DNA of 64,000 nt from an uncultured Glaciecola sp. (GTDB lineage Bacteria; Pseudomonadota; Gammaproteobacteria; Enterobacterales; Alteromonadaceae), in contig CANMCE010000011.1 of assembly GCA_947496235.1 (NCBI GenBank), positions 1 through 64,000 of the forward strand. Direction: 5' to 3'. A model generated the notes under the pieces. The model had not been told where the DNA came from. It made no database searches and saw only the letters and a list, made by a program, of their open reading frames with translations. This document shows, in pieces, positions 54,860-64,000 of the stretch. Each line of letters begins with the position of its first letter. The stretch's first letter is position 1. The translations under genes were made by a program, and so were the position numbers.

Positions 54860-55384
54860 TTGAAGATCGCAATATTTTACGGTTCTACCACCTGTTACAC
54901 TGAAATGGCAGCGGAAAAAATTCAACTGGTATTAGAGAAAAACCTGAATCAGCCAGTACCAATTTTCAATATTAAAGATGTCGCCCTAAACAAAGCTGAG
55001 GATTACGACTTTGTTTTATTCGGCATTTCAACTTGGGATTTTGGGGAGTTACAAGAGGACTGGGAATCAAGTTGGGACGACATAAAACAACTTAACTTAT
55101 CAGGTAAAACAGTCGCTCTTTTTGGACTGGGTGATCAAATGGGATATGCCGACTGGTTTCAAGATGCCTTAGGTATGCTACATGACGAATTATTGCAGTT
55201 GGATGTTAACTTTATTGGTTATTGGCCAAATGAAGGTTATGAGTTTACGGCTTCAAAAGGCATCACTGAAGATGGTGAGTTTTTTGTTGGATTAAGTTTA
55301 GATGATGAAAATCAATTTGACCTCAGCGAACAAAGAATTCACCTATGGTGCAAGCAGTTAGTCGAAGAAATGGCAATTTTATAA
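54860..55384 (+). CDS. Flavodoxin (FldB-like)
   Basis: A 174-residue electron carrier that binds FMN. The phosphate loop FYGSTTCYTEMAAEKI, the aromatic stacking region STWDFGELQEDWESSW and FGLGDQMGYADWF are all present. Length and motifs suit FldB. The start is TTG 54860, supported by ggag 9 bases upstream. It follows the phosphatase remnant after 16 bases. Confidence 0.88.
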   Translation: MKIAIFYGSTTCYTEMAAEKIQLVLEKNLNQPVPIFNIKDVALNKAEDYDFVLFGISTWDFGELQEDWESSWDDIKQLNLSGKTVALFGLGDQMGYADWFQDALGMLHDELLQLDVNFIGYWPNEGYEFTASKGITEDGEFFVGLSLDDENQFDLSEQRIHLWCKQLVEEMAIL

Positions 55385-55488
55385 TTAATTAATCAATTTT
55401 TGTTAATAAATTTTCGTTTACCGGATTGGCTTTTACATCGGATTCGATATACTATGTAATCCAAATTAGTAACAATGAGCTGTATAAA

Positions 55489-55890
55489 ATGAAGAGAAAA
55501 AAGCACACAGCTGCTGATGACGAAGCCCAAATCGATATGACGCCAATGTTGGACATAGTGTTCATCATGCTTATCTTCTTTATCGTAACCACTACCTTTT
55601 CATCTGAAAAAGGATTAATGGCTAACCGTCCTAAGTCAGATCAAGAAACCAATACACCATCCAAGGCACTATCTATAAGCATAAGTGCAACGGGTGAAAT
55701 CAGTATGGGTGGTCGTATAGTGGATGTTCGCCGTGTTGTTGCCAACACCCAAACCTATCTTGCAGAAAATGCGACTGACTCTGCCGCAATCCAAGCCCAC
55801 GAAGATACCGAGCATGGTATTGTGGTTCAGGTGATGGACCAGGTAAAAATTGCGGGTATTCAAAACGTTTCGGTACTTGTTAAAGATTAG
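55489..55890 (+). CDS. ExbD/TolR-family biopolymer transport protein
   Basis: A 133-residue ExbD-type protein. ATG 55489 gives the usual short basic N-terminus (MKRKKHTAADDEAQIDMTPM) before one membrane helix (LDIVFIMLIFFIVTTTF) that carries the proton-conducting Asp. An in-frame ATG at 55426 would add 21 atypical residues. The periplasmic domain follows. ExbD normally works with ExbB and TonB, but neither is next to it here. It ends in a strong terminator. Confidence 0.88.
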   Translation: MKRKKHTAADDEAQIDMTPMLDIVFIMLIFFIVTTTFSSEKGLMANRPKSDQETNTPSKALSISISATGEISMGGRIVDVRRVVANTQTYLAENATDSAAIQAHEDTEHGIVVQVMDQVKIAGIQNVSVLVKD

Positions 55891-55911
55891 TTCGACGCGA
55901 CCTATCAACAA

Positions 55912-55938
55912 AAAAACAGCCTTAACGGCTGTTTTTTT
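55912..55938 (+). terminator. Terminator of exbD
   Basis: aaaaacagcc/ggctgttttt stem around ttaac (arms 55912-55921 and 55927-55936), ending in eight Ts. Confidence 0.85.
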
Positions 55939-55954
55939 TATGTCTATTGTTTAA

Positions 55955-56320
55955 CTAAGACGTTTTTTGGCGTTCAAACCACTCGTCATATGACACTGTA
56001 AAAGACTCATCCATGCAGTCTGCTGGATAAGCATATAACCCAAACTTTTCATTTTCTTGATGGATGATGACAACTGCAAATTTTGGCATTTTTGTCAGAC
56101 CTTTGTGCATTGGGTCCCACACAGGTACATTGTACCCACCCAATGACATAACAGGCACTTCTACACCAGAAATTTTAGTTCGATAGGCTGATACAGGGTT
56201 TGGAATAACCGCATATACCGTATGCATTGGAATGTTGATTTGCACACCGTCCCACCAAAATCTTGTCACCCTTACTTGATCGAATAGCACTTTAATACTT
56301 TGAGGTAGCTTTGTTGTCAT
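55955..56320 (-). CDS. CheW-like domain protein (tentative)
   Basis: A 121-residue soluble protein. The strand pattern VQINIPMHTVYAVIPNP, KISGVEVPVMSLGGY and FAVVIIHQENEKFGLYAYPAD is like a compact CheW fold (coupling protein for chemotaxis kinases). No other chemotaxis gene is nearby. The assignment is from pattern only. Confidence 0.5.
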   Translation of the reverse strand: MTTKLPQSIKVLFDQVRVTRFWWDGVQINIPMHTVYAVIPNPVSAYRTKISGVEVPVMSLGGYNVPVWDPMHKGLTKMPKFAVVIIHQENEKFGLYAYPADCMDESFTVSYDEWFERQKTS

Positions 56321-56423
56321 AAAAAAACCCTCTTGGCTAGTGGTTGGTGTTAATAAAACCGTTTGTTATCGCTTTCCTTATGTAATTTATATCCACCGTA
56401 AAGTGGGATAACTTTAATATTAT

Positions 56424-57053
56424 TTAAAACTTTTGTAGTCGAATCATTTGAGCGGCAACCTGTTGGGGTTGCACCGACCTATATTTTTTCAATAATCCCA
56501 CTAATAACCAATCTACCAGAGTTAAAAGCATAAATGCTAGCTTTTCTAGCAATCTATTATCTTTACGCTCTGCGACTATTAACGATGGTCGTACTGCAGC
56601 CGCATGTTGTAACTGAGGCATTTTCATTATGGCGTTTTCTAATTCTCCTTTTACACGTAAATAAAAGAACCGACTTTTGGCGTCAGCACCAACGGAAGAT
56701 ATCCATACAAAACCTTTGACTCTTTGGGCGCGAGAAAGTTGCGCGGCAATGTGTACAAATTCAAAATCTACCCGACGAAAGGCTTTTTTACTTCCCGCTT
56801 GTTTTAATGTTGTACCTAAACAACAATACACGTGATCAACCGTAAAATACCCTTGATAATCTTGTAAATTGTCAAAATCGATAACAACGGCCTGAATCTT
56901 TTTATTCGGGTCATGATAGTCTTTGTTTGAAAGCGGGGAGCGGACTAAACAGGTGACCTGATAATAACGCTCATCCCGACAAAGAGCATTAACTAGGGCT
57001 CTGCCGACGACGCCGGTTGCACCAAGTACGGTGGCACTGTATTTGTTATTCAT
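56424..57053 (-). CDS. NAD(P)H-binding oxidoreductase (HTATIP2-like)
   Basis: A 209-residue atypical SDR: TVLGATGVVGRALVNAL (NAD(P)-binding), YCCLGTTLKQAGSKKAF, FVWISSVGADAKSRFFY and K in RVKGELE, as in the HTATIP2/TIP30 family. The substrate is unknown. It is divergent from the DPP4-type peptidase gene, whose true start is 58 bases from its own. Confidence 0.8.
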   Translation of the reverse strand: MNNKYSATVLGATGVVGRALVNALCRDERYYQVTCLVRSPLSNKDYHDPNKKIQAVVIDFDNLQDYQGYFTVDHVYCCLGTTLKQAGSKKAFRRVDFEFVHIAAQLSRAQRVKGFVWISSVGADAKSRFFYLRVKGELENAIMKMPQLQHAAAVRPSLIVAERKDNRLLEKLAFMLLTLVDWLLVGLLKKYRSVQPQQVAAQMIRLQKF

Positions 57054-57111
57054 ATTGCTAAACTTTGTGTTACCCTTGGATAGGAATTTTTATAATAATA
57101 ACTACGACATT

Positions 57112-59337
57112 ATGAACAAAATCGCTTTTTTATTTTTTACTATAACGACATCCGTTTTTCTAACTTCAACCCTTTATGCATCCACTAAAATGAATATGAA
57201 TATCGAAAGAATTCACGAATCTCCCTCTTTGTCAGGCGCTCCACCACAAAAACTGAAAGTGTCTCCCGATGGTTCTCGAGTTACTTTTATAAAAGGTAAA
57301 GAGAATGACTTTGAACGTTATGATTTGTGGGAATATCACATTGCTACAGGCAAAACGCGAGTGCTATTTGATGCCGATGATTTGCATACTGGGGATGAGG
57401 CATTATCTGATGAAGAAAAAGCGCGTCGAGAACGAATGCGTGTTTACGGCAGTGGTATCCTTGACTATCAATGGTCTGCTGATGGTAAAGCCTTAGTTTT
57501 TCCTCTTGGTGGCGATATTTATTATTTTAAATTAGGCAGTGAAAGTGCTGTTAAGCTTGTAGAAACCGAGGCCTTTGAAACTGACGTAAAATTCTCTCCC
57601 AAAGGTAACTATGTTAGTTTTATTCGGGATCAAAACCTATATGTGGTAGATCTTGCTACCAAAAAAGAAAAAGCGATCACCACTGAAGGTGCTGGCGATA
57701 TTAAATTCGGCATGGCGGAATTTGTTGCTCAAGAAGAAATGTCACGTATGACAGGCTACTGGTGGTCACCAGACGAATCCTATATTGCCCTAACCAAAGT
57801 CGACGAAGCCCCCGTGATGAATATTACGCGCTCTGAAATTTATGCGGATAGCATAAAGATGATCGAGCAAAAATATCCAAAAGCGGGAACCGACAATGTC
57901 ATAATTGAACTGGCCGTTGCCCACTTAGACACTGATGAATTGCAATGGATTGATCTTGGCGAGAACAAAGATATCTATTTGGCAAGAGTGGATTGGAAAA
58001 ATGACAATACCCTCACCTATCAGGTACAAACTAGAGATCAAAAACACTTGGCACTAAATGCCTATGATGTCGCCAAAACTAAAACTTATACATTGTTGAC
58101 TGAACAAAGTGATACTTGGATAAACCTGCACTACGATATTAAATTTTTAGATAATGGCGATTTTATCTGGGCTTCTGAAAGAGATGGTTATAAGCATCTT
58201 TATTTAATCGGCAGTGACGGCAAAGTTAAGCAACAACTGACAAAAGGTGAATGGGTAGTAGAAAGCATAAAAGGCTTTAATAAAAATACCCATACCATCT
58301 TCTTTGAAGGTCGCAAAGATACACCGTTAGAAAGTCATTTATATGCGTTAAATCTTGAAACTTCTCAGATTGAGCGATTGACAGAAAAAGGTTTCTTCCA
58401 CAACACCAACTTTAGTAAAGACGGTTCGATCTTTGTTAAAACCAGTTCTAACATCAATACTCCACCTCAAGTATCTTTGCATGATGCCAATGGAAAACAA
58501 CTCACTTGGTTAGACCATAACAAAGTGGAAGAAGGTCATCCGTTGTATCCCTATATGGCAAATTGGATTGAGCCAACCTTTGGCACAATTAAATCAGACG
58601 ATAAGTCCACTGACTTGTATTACCGTTTATATACGCCAGAAAATATCGATAGCAAACGCCCTGTGATCGTTTATTTGTACGGTGGACCTCATGCGCAAGT
58701 AGTCACCAACGCATGGGCCGGAAATAGAGGTTTATTATTCCAGCATTGGGTACAAAAAGGTTATGTCGTTTTCTCCATAGATAACCGCGGGTCGAACTAT
58801 CGAGGCAAAGCGTTTGAAGAGCCTATCTATCAAGCCATGGGAAGCATTGAAGTCACTGATCAGGTATCTGGGGTTAAGTTCTTACAAACACTCGATTATG
58901 TCGATCCTGAGCGTATTGGCGTTTATGGCCATAGCTATGGTGGCTACATGACCCTGATGACCATGTTCCAAGCTGGCGATTACTTTAAAGTAGGCGTCTC
59001 AGGCGCCCCAGTAACTGACTGGAGAATTTACGATACCCACTACACTGAGCGTTACATGGGTAACCCGAATGAAGTAGATGACAAATACACTGCTTCAAGC
59101 GTATTCCCTTATGCGAAGGACTTAACTGGTGAGCTACTCATTTATCATGGCATGGCAGATGATAACGTATTGTTTAGTCATAGCACCAAGTTATATAAGC
59201 ATTTGCAAGATCTTGCTATTCCTTTCCATACAATGGATTACCCTGGCAAGAAACATAGTCTGCGAGGAAAAGCTACAGGCATACACATGTACAAAACTAT
59301 TACCCGCTTTTTCGACCAACACTTAGAGAATAAGTAG
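57112..59337 (+). CDS. Dipeptidyl peptidase IV-type S9 serine peptidase
   Basis: A 741-residue secreted peptidase. ATG 57112 opens the signal peptide (MNKIAFLFFTITTSVFLTST, cleavage after YAS). An in-frame start at 57031 would add 27 residues inside the promoter. An N-terminal beta-propeller (50-480) has the double-Glu motif EEMSR that anchors the substrate N-terminus. The C-terminal alpha/beta hydrolase has GHSYGGYM (Ser), DDNVLF (Asp) and KKHSLRG (His). It removes dipeptides, often X-Pro, from peptides in the periplasm. Single gene. Confidence 0.93.
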   Translation: MNKIAFLFFTITTSVFLTSTLYASTKMNMNIERIHESPSLSGAPPQKLKVSPDGSRVTFIKGKENDFERYDLWEYHIATGKTRVLFDADDLHTGDEALSDEEKARRERMRVYGSGILDYQWSADGKALVFPLGGDIYYFKLGSESAVKLVETEAFETDVKFSPKGNYVSFIRDQNLYVVDLATKKEKAITTEGAGDIKFGMAEFVAQEEMSRMTGYWWSPDESYIALTKVDEAPVMNITRSEIYADSIKMIEQKYPKAGTDNVIIELAVAHLDTDELQWIDLGENKDIYLARVDWKNDNTLTYQVQTRDQKHLALNAYDVAKTKTYTLLTEQSDTWINLHYDIKFLDNGDFIWASERDGYKHLYLIGSDGKVKQQLTKGEWVVESIKGFNKNTHTIFFEGRKDTPLESHLYALNLETSQIERLTEKGFFHNTNFSKDGSIFVKTSSNINTPPQVSLHDANGKQLTWLDHNKVEEGHPLYPYMANWIEPTFGTIKSDDKSTDLYYRLYTPENIDSKRPVIVYLYGGPHAQVVTNAWAGNRGLLFQHWVQKGYVVFSIDNRGSNYRGKAFEEPIYQAMGSIEVTDQVSGVKFLQTLDYVDPERIGVYGHSYGGYMTLMTMFQAGDYFKVGVSGAPVTDWRIYDTHYTERYMGNPNEVDDKYTASSVFPYAKDLTGELLIYHGMADDNVLFSHSTKLYKHLQDLAIPFHTMDYPGKKHSLRGKATGIHMYKTITRFFDQHLENK

Positions 59338-59378
59338 ATCGAAGAAAGAGCCTCTAATAATGAAAACTGAGGGGTTAA

Positions 59379-60365
59379 ATGGTCACATATCATGATATTC
59401 AAATGGCGCAACAACGTATTGCGCCATACGTCCACAAAACGCCCATTGTAAGCTCTCATTTGTTAAATCAGTGGTTGGGACATGAGATATTTTTTAAAGC
59501 GGAATGTTTGCAAAAAATAGGCGCTTTTAAGATAAGAGGGGCGACCAACTTTATTGCCAAGTTACGAGAAAGTGGTGACGAGGTGAATAAAGTTGTGGCT
59601 AATTCTTCTGGCAATCATGCACAAGCAGTAGCGCTTGCCAGTCAAATATTTTCAATACCTTCTGAGATTTATGCGGCTCAAAATATTTCGCCAGTAAAAG
59701 CAAATGCGACTAAGTATTATGGCGCAGAGCTTCATTTATTCGACACTAGATTAGAGGCCGATGCTGCTATACAAAACGCAGCCCAAGAAGAGGGTATTGT
59801 ATGGATTCCTCCTTTCAATCATCCTGACATTATTGCCGGGCAAGGCACAGCAACAGCAGAAGCTCTAGCACAAATATCAGATGTAGATGCTGTATTTGCA
59901 CCTTGTGGCGGTGGCGGATTACTATCAGGCTCATACGTAGCTACAAGAGCATTAGCGCCCAATGCCAAAGTCATTGGTGCCGAACCCTTGCAAGCCAATG
60001 ATGCGGCAAAATCTCGTCGCGCGGGCAAAATCATTGCCCTCGACGGGCCTGCTCAAACATTGGCAGATGGTGCCGCAACACCGAGTGTGGGCGAACACAC
60101 TTTCCCAATTATTCAGCAAGTTGACGATTTTTATGAAGTTGATGAACAAGGGATCATTTATTGGACACAATGGTTACAACATTTATTAAAATTACATGTT
60201 GAACCTACAAGTGCTTTGGCGATGGATGCAGTTGTTCGATGGTTGTCAACGCAGAACAAAAAACAACGCGTGTTAGTTATTTTAAGCGGAGGTAACATCA
60301 GTTCGTCCTCAATGCATAAAATCTGGCTTAATGATAACCTAAATACTTTACCGAGTTTGAACTAG
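59379..60365 (+). CDS. Threonine/serine dehydratase, PLP-dependent
   Basis: A 328-residue fold-type II PLP enzyme: GAFKIRGATNFI (the PLP Lys), SSGNHAQAVALA and PCGGGGLLSG (phosphate loop), ending VILSGGN. No C-terminal ACT regulatory domain, so it is of the catabolic TdcB/serine racemase type, making 2-oxobutanoate or pyruvate plus ammonia. gaggggt precedes the start. The amidohydrolase follows after four bases. Confidence 0.9.
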   Translation: MVTYHDIQMAQQRIAPYVHKTPIVSSHLLNQWLGHEIFFKAECLQKIGAFKIRGATNFIAKLRESGDEVNKVVANSSGNHAQAVALASQIFSIPSEIYAAQNISPVKANATKYYGAELHLFDTRLEADAAIQNAAQEEGIVWIPPFNHPDIIAGQGTATAEALAQISDVDAVFAPCGGGGLLSGSYVATRALAPNAKVIGAEPLQANDAAKSRRAGKIIALDGPAQTLADGAATPSVGEHTFPIIQQVDDFYEVDEQGIIYWTQWLQHLLKLHVEPTSALAMDAVVRWLSTQNKKQRVLVILSGGNISSSSMHKIWLNDNLNTLPSLN

Positions 60366-60369
60366 AGGA

Positions 60370-62016
60370 ATGAAAATGAAAGCAATTACTACCTTACCCT
60401 TACTAATATCCTTAGTTTTTGTTCCCGTTTCTCTGAGCGCGAAAACCACTCACTTTACCAATATCAATGGTTATACACTTAATCAGCAAGGTGAATTAGT
60501 ACAATTCGATGAGATGCTAATTGAGGATGACAAAGTCGTCTCTATCGGCAAACCTAACACCACTTCTGTAGACAAAGTCGTTGATTTACAGGGCAAGACC
60601 CTTATCCCTGGCCTCATTGACGCCCATGGCCATTTGCTGGGTCTTGGGGAAAATCTCACCCAAGTCGATCTCAGAACAAGTGAATCAGAACAAGCCGCTG
60701 TTAAAGCTATTACTCAGTTTGTCAGTGCCCATAAAACCGGAGTCTGGGTAATGGGTAGAGGCTGGAATCAAGTTAATTGGCCATCAAAACAATTCCCCTC
60801 AAAAGATTCATTAGACAAGGAATTTGCAGACGTTCCGGTGTATTTAAGTCGAATAGATGGTCATGCTGCATGGGTGAACTCTAAAGCCCTAGAAGTTGCA
60901 GGAATTAATGCGTCCACTCCTGCCGTTGAAGGTGGCGAGATTGTAAAAGATGAAAATGGCAATCCAACAGGCGTACTTATCGATAATGCAATGGATCTAG
61001 TATGGCAACACATCCCTGATACAAGCCTAGAACAACTTAGAAATCAGCTAGATACTGCACAACAGCATTTGCTGTCTTTAGGCGTGACTAGTATGCATGA
61101 TGCCGGTATCAGTCAACGCGTTAGAGATATGTATGTTGAGCAAGCAGAAGCCCATCGGCTCAATCTTAGAATTTATGCGATGTTAGCCGCTACAGATCCT
61201 AATATCACAGAAATGTTAGCCCAAGGGCATTATCAAGATGAAGATGAATTTTTATCCATTCGCTCAGTAAAAGCCTATGGCGATGGTGCTTTGGGCAGTC
61301 GTGGCGCTGCGCTTTTGGCCCCCTATTCAGATGACCCAGATAATAAAGGTTTACTGGTAACCCCGCTAGAAGAGCTGCCAGCAGTGTTTGATTTAGTCAT
61401 TGGAGAAGATTTTCAACTTAATTTTCATGCAATAGGGGATCGAGCAAATCGTTTGGTTTTGCAACACTTTGCTAAAGCATTTAAAAAGTATCCAGATAAC
61501 AAGCAACGTCACCGGATTGAACATGCTCAGGTCATTGCGGTAGAAGATATTCCACTGTTTGTGGAGTACGGCATCATTCCCTCTATGCAACCTACTCATG
61601 CCACCAGTGATAAAAATATGGCAGAAGACAGGCTTGGCGCAGAACGTTTAAAAGGCGCCTATGCATGGCGAACGTTTTTAAATCAGGGTTCTCGCATTGC
61701 GTTTGGAAGCGATTTTCCAGTGGAGTTGGCCAATCCATTTCATGGGTTGCATGCGGCTGTTACTAGACAAGATGGGGATAATCAACCTCAAGGCGGTTGG
61801 ATCCCTGAAGAATCTGTGACCCTTTTAGAGGCATTTAGAGGCTTTACCATTGATGCAGCTTATGCAGCATTTCAAGAAGATAGTATCGGCCAACTTTCAC
61901 CAGGTATGAAAGCCGACTTCATTATTATCGATAAAGACATGTTTGCTATACCTGCTTCTCAAATCAGAGATATTCAGGTACAGCAAACTTGGGTGAATGG
62001 GAAGCAGGTTTTTTAA
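60370..62016 (+). CDS. Exported amidohydrolase (YtcJ-like)
   Basis: A 548-residue metal-dependent hydrolase with a signal peptide (KAITTLPLLISLVFVPVSL, then SAK). Metal ligands are in GLIDAHGHL (H-x-H), FHAIGDRAN, RIEHAQVI and FGSDFPVE. The length suits the amidohydrolase_3/YtcJ group. Its substrate is an amide or amidine bond not identifiable from the sequence. Four bases separate it from the dehydratase gene, so they are co-transcribed. Confidence 0.9.
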   Translation: MKMKAITTLPLLISLVFVPVSLSAKTTHFTNINGYTLNQQGELVQFDEMLIEDDKVVSIGKPNTTSVDKVVDLQGKTLIPGLIDAHGHLLGLGENLTQVDLRTSESEQAAVKAITQFVSAHKTGVWVMGRGWNQVNWPSKQFPSKDSLDKEFADVPVYLSRIDGHAAWVNSKALEVAGINASTPAVEGGEIVKDENGNPTGVLIDNAMDLVWQHIPDTSLEQLRNQLDTAQQHLLSLGVTSMHDAGISQRVRDMYVEQAEAHRLNLRIYAMLAATDPNITEMLAQGHYQDEDEFLSIRSVKAYGDGALGSRGAALLAPYSDDPDNKGLLVTPLEELPAVFDLVIGEDFQLNFHAIGDRANRLVLQHFAKAFKKYPDNKQRHRIEHAQVIAVEDIPLFVEYGIIPSMQPTHATSDKNMAEDRLGAERLKGAYAWRTFLNQGSRIAFGSDFPVELANPFHGLHAAVTRQDGDNQPQGGWIPEESVTLLEAFRGFTIDAAYAAFQEDSIGQLSPGMKADFIIIDKDMFAIPASQIRDIQVQQTWVNGKQVF

Positions 62017-62077
62017 TCTCGCCTGTAAACACCATTTATAAACAAGGTCAACATGAGCGTTGCAAGCAAAACCCTAT

Positions 62078-62926
62078 TTATTGATATAGGGTCTTAATCC
62101 AACGCTCTTCATTGATAAACTGCCAAGCCCAAGATTTCCATTTTTCTTCTAGCCCAGCTTCAACCACTTCAGCTTCGGACATGCCTTTGGCTTTTTGCGC
62201 CTGAACATATTGATGTGTTTGCTCAATCATATCAACAAAACGCATCAGGTCTTGTTTATTGGCTAATTTACCATGGCCAGGAATAATCTTAGTGGTCGGG
62301 TCAATCTTCGCCAACAGCACTTTAATCGCTTCAATGTAACCTTCTACATCACCACCAGCGCCTAAATCAACATATGGGAACATGCCGTTGAAAAAAATAT
62401 CCCCTGTATGCAATACATTGGCTTTTTCAAACCATATGGCGCTATCGCCGTCGGTATGCGCACTGGGTAAATGAAATACATGTGCTGTATCACCATTTAT
62501 ATGAAATTTAATGCCATCTTTATAGGTAATGACCGGTAACGATTGTTGATCAGCATCTTCTGCTGAAGCTAATCGAATTCTTACGTTTTCATGGGCAAAG
62601 ATAGTTGCGCCTTGGTTTTCATGAAAAAATGCATTAGAACCAGTATGGTCGCCATGATAGTGGGTGTTTACTACATACTTGGTTTTCATGTCACTAATGG
62701 ATTTTAATTCGGCGGCGATTTTGTCAGCTAATGGTGCATACTGATCATCAATAATTAATAATCCATCGTCACCCGCAGAAACGCCAATATTTCCTCCTGC
62801 CCCAGTTAACATATATACAGAGCCTGATACAGATTGAGACGTTACTTCAACATCGGCAAATCTATCTTGTGAAAACGCTACCAGACTCGTTGAGACCAAA
62901 GCTGCTATCACCAGTATTCTTTTCAT
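62078..62926 (-). CDS. Exported metallo-beta-lactamase-fold hydrolase
   Basis: A 282-residue protein with a signal peptide (KRILVIAALVSTSLVAFSQ). Metal motif NTHYHGDHTGSNAFF (H-x-H-x-D-H), then HTDGD, HTGDIFFNG and PGHG. The fold is that of the quinoprotein relay system/SoxH-type subgroup, and a beta-lactamase role is not implied. Thirteen bases after the DUF1653 gene, in the same direction. Confidence 0.88.
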   Translation of the reverse strand: MKRILVIAALVSTSLVAFSQDRFADVEVTSQSVSGSVYMLTGAGGNIGVSAGDDGLLIIDDQYAPLADKIAAELKSISDMKTKYVVNTHYHGDHTGSNAFFHENQGATIFAHENVRIRLASAEDADQQSLPVITYKDGIKFHINGDTAHVFHLPSAHTDGDSAIWFEKANVLHTGDIFFNGMFPYVDLGAGGDVEGYIEAIKVLLAKIDPTTKIIPGHGKLANKQDLMRFVDMIEQTHQYVQAQKAKGMSEAEVVEAGLEEKWKSWAWQFINEERWIKTLYQ

Positions 62927-62938
62927 AATTGTCCTTTA

Positions 62939-63166
62939 TTAAGTTGTTTCACCACTGTCGTCGACGAATCTAAAACGCGAAACTTTTGTATCGTTGACGG
63001 TTACCATTTCACAGAAATGATTATACGGTCTAACCCAAAGAGCTCGATCACCATAAAGTTGTCGATATAACACCAGTACTTCTTCGGTTTCCGAATGTCT
63101 TACAGAATCAATCACTTCGTAGTAATTGCCTTTATAATGTTGATAACGCCCTTTCTTTAGTTGCAT
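62939..63166 (-). CDS. DUF1653 protein
   Basis: A 75-residue protein opening LKKGRYQHYKGNYYEVID, then VLYRQLYGDRALWVRPY, the DUF1653 pattern. Function unknown. Its ATG shares one base with the stop of the leucyl aminopeptidase gene (tgATG), so the two are translationally coupled. Confidence 0.88.
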   Translation of the reverse strand: MQLKKGRYQHYKGNYYEVIDSVRHSETEEVLVLYRQLYGDRALWVRPYNHFCEMVTVNDTKVSRFRFVDDSGETT

Positions 63167-64000
63167 CAGCTGTTACCAAAAATATAGCTTGCCAATAAAC
63201 TAGTGACAGGTGCAGCTGTTGGCTTGCCATGTTGCCAACTCATGTTTTCGACACCTGAGCCTGCAATATCCACATGTGTAAATGGTATAGGTGCAGGCGA
63301 ATCTAAGCCATGCTTATCCAATCCTGACGCTATAGCTAAAAACGCCATCGGGAATTGATGTCCTCTAACAGTAGACACTGATGGAGCATTATTCGAAGAC
63401 AATACATCATCAGCTTTTGTTCTTGGTTGGACAAATTCATAATCTTCACGATGTACCAGGGACTGATGACACATATCTCCCCATAGAAGACCTTGAGAAC
63501 ACAGTTTTTCGTTCACTCCAGATGCCAATGCAGGACCATTTTCTAGCACTGCGGTATAAGGTCCATGTGCAAGCATTGCGTGCCCTGTCAAAGTCGCAAA
63601 ACTGAACACACTTGGATTTATTTCGTTGGCAGCCTGTTCCCTAAAGTGAGACAAAATATCCATCATTACAAGTCTGCCTTCGGCATCGGTATTACCAACA
63701 CGTACTCTTACACCTGAATGCCCAGTAATAATTTCATCTGGGGTGTAGGCTTCCGCATCAACATTGTTTCGTACCGCGGCTATTTCAGCCATCACCTTAA
63801 TGCCTTTGGGTTTCAATAAAGCCAAGGCATACATAAAACCAGCAACCGCTGCTGCACCGCCCTTATCTCGACTCATTCCCGCCATGTGACCATTAACTTT
63901 TAAATCGACTCCACCGGTATCAAAAGTAATGCCTTTTCCGGCTAACATAAGGGTTTCTGAGATTTCTCCTTGTCCGGTATAAGTCAATTGAATAACTCTA
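63166..64000 (-). CDS. Leucyl aminopeptidase family M17, N-terminal part missing (runs off window)
   Basis: The last 277 codons of an M17 metallo-aminopeptidase. Metal and catalytic residues are in KGITFDTGG (Lys and Asp), SRDKGGAAAV and NTDAEGRLVMMD (D-x-E-G-R). The frame is open to the edge of the window, so the gene's 5' end lies beyond base 64000. It frees N-terminal amino acids from peptides in the cytoplasm. The length of the C-terminal part matches PepB/PepA. Confidence 0.9.
   Translation of the reverse strand, partial: RVIQLTYTGQGEISETLMLAGKGITFDTGGVDLKVNGHMAGMSRDKGGAAAVAGFMYALALLKPKGIKVMAEIAAVRNNVDAEAYTPDEIITGHSGVRVRVGNTDAEGRLVMMDILSHFREQAANEINPSVFSFATLTGHAMLAHGPYTAVLENGPALASGVNEKLCSQGLLWGDMCHQSLVHREDYEFVQPRTKADDVLSSNNAPSVSTVRGHQFPMAFLAIASGLDKHGLDSPAPIPFTHVDIAGSGVENMSWQHGKPTAAPVTSLLASYIFGNS

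Noticed and set aside
1-64000. CRISPR arrays, rRNA and tRNA genes
   Set aside because: No regularly spaced repeats with spacers and no rRNA or tRNA cloverleaf sequence were seen on either strand.

Overview
The window reads as a piece of an AT-rich gammaproteobacterial chromosome of the marine Alteromonadales type (Glaciecola/Paraglaciecola/Aliiglaciecola-like). The backbone genes point there: trmA, a fabR/desaturase pair, the soluble transhydrogenase sthA, cysJIH, a TIGR04219-type outer-membrane protein, DUF2333, dusA, long membrane GGDEF proteins, YihG-like acyltransferases, DUF2884 and a DPP4-type peptidase. The assignment rests on gene content and protein character, not on a database search.

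Layout. (1) 1-15124: backbone with a membrane-anchored RRM protein, a DUF5610-like protein, trmA, fabR diverging from a fatty-acid desaturase with a recognisable FabR operator, sthA, the cysJIH sulfate-reduction operon, envelope genes and dusA. (2) 15125-38320: a 23.2-kb integrative island inserted in the 5' end of dusA. Both ends carry the 14-bp core agcattggagcgac. The displaced original first codons of dusA survive as a remnant at the right end, and the island supplies dusA with a new start. (3) 38321-64000: backbone again, with two tandem diguanylate cyclases, two tandem acyltransferases and an MscS-type channel, a Na+-dependent transporter, msrA, a frameshifted PhoD-like phosphatase, fldB-like flavodoxin, a lone exbD, a DPP4 peptidase, a Thr/Ser dehydratase, an amidohydrolase, a metallo-beta-lactamase-fold hydrolase, DUF1653 and a partial leucyl aminopeptidase.

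The island carries, left to right, two tandem tyrosine recombinases, a 43-residue membrane protein, a very acidic protein, about 900 bases of non-coding DNA full of hairpins, a winged-helix/nuclease-like replication-relaxation protein, and a minus-strand run of seven closely packed genes: hsdR-hsdM-hsdS (type I restriction-modification) followed by a GHKL ATPase, a 717-residue protein with two phosphoribosyltransferase-like segments, an OLD-family ATPase with a TOPRIM nuclease domain, and a short UvrD-like helicase. Further right are small hypothetical genes, a possible small RNA, a doubled PrtN-like activator and a hipBA toxin-antitoxin pair next to the right attachment site.

The best candidate for an undescribed system is the four-gene set at 20775-26950. 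Its OLD-TOPRIM plus UvrD pair looks like the Gabija defence system, but it is translationally coupled to a GHKL ATPase and a double PRTase-like protein that are not part of Gabija, and it lies 25 bases behind hsdS. The structured non-coding block at about 18.36-19.23 kb is the second candidate.
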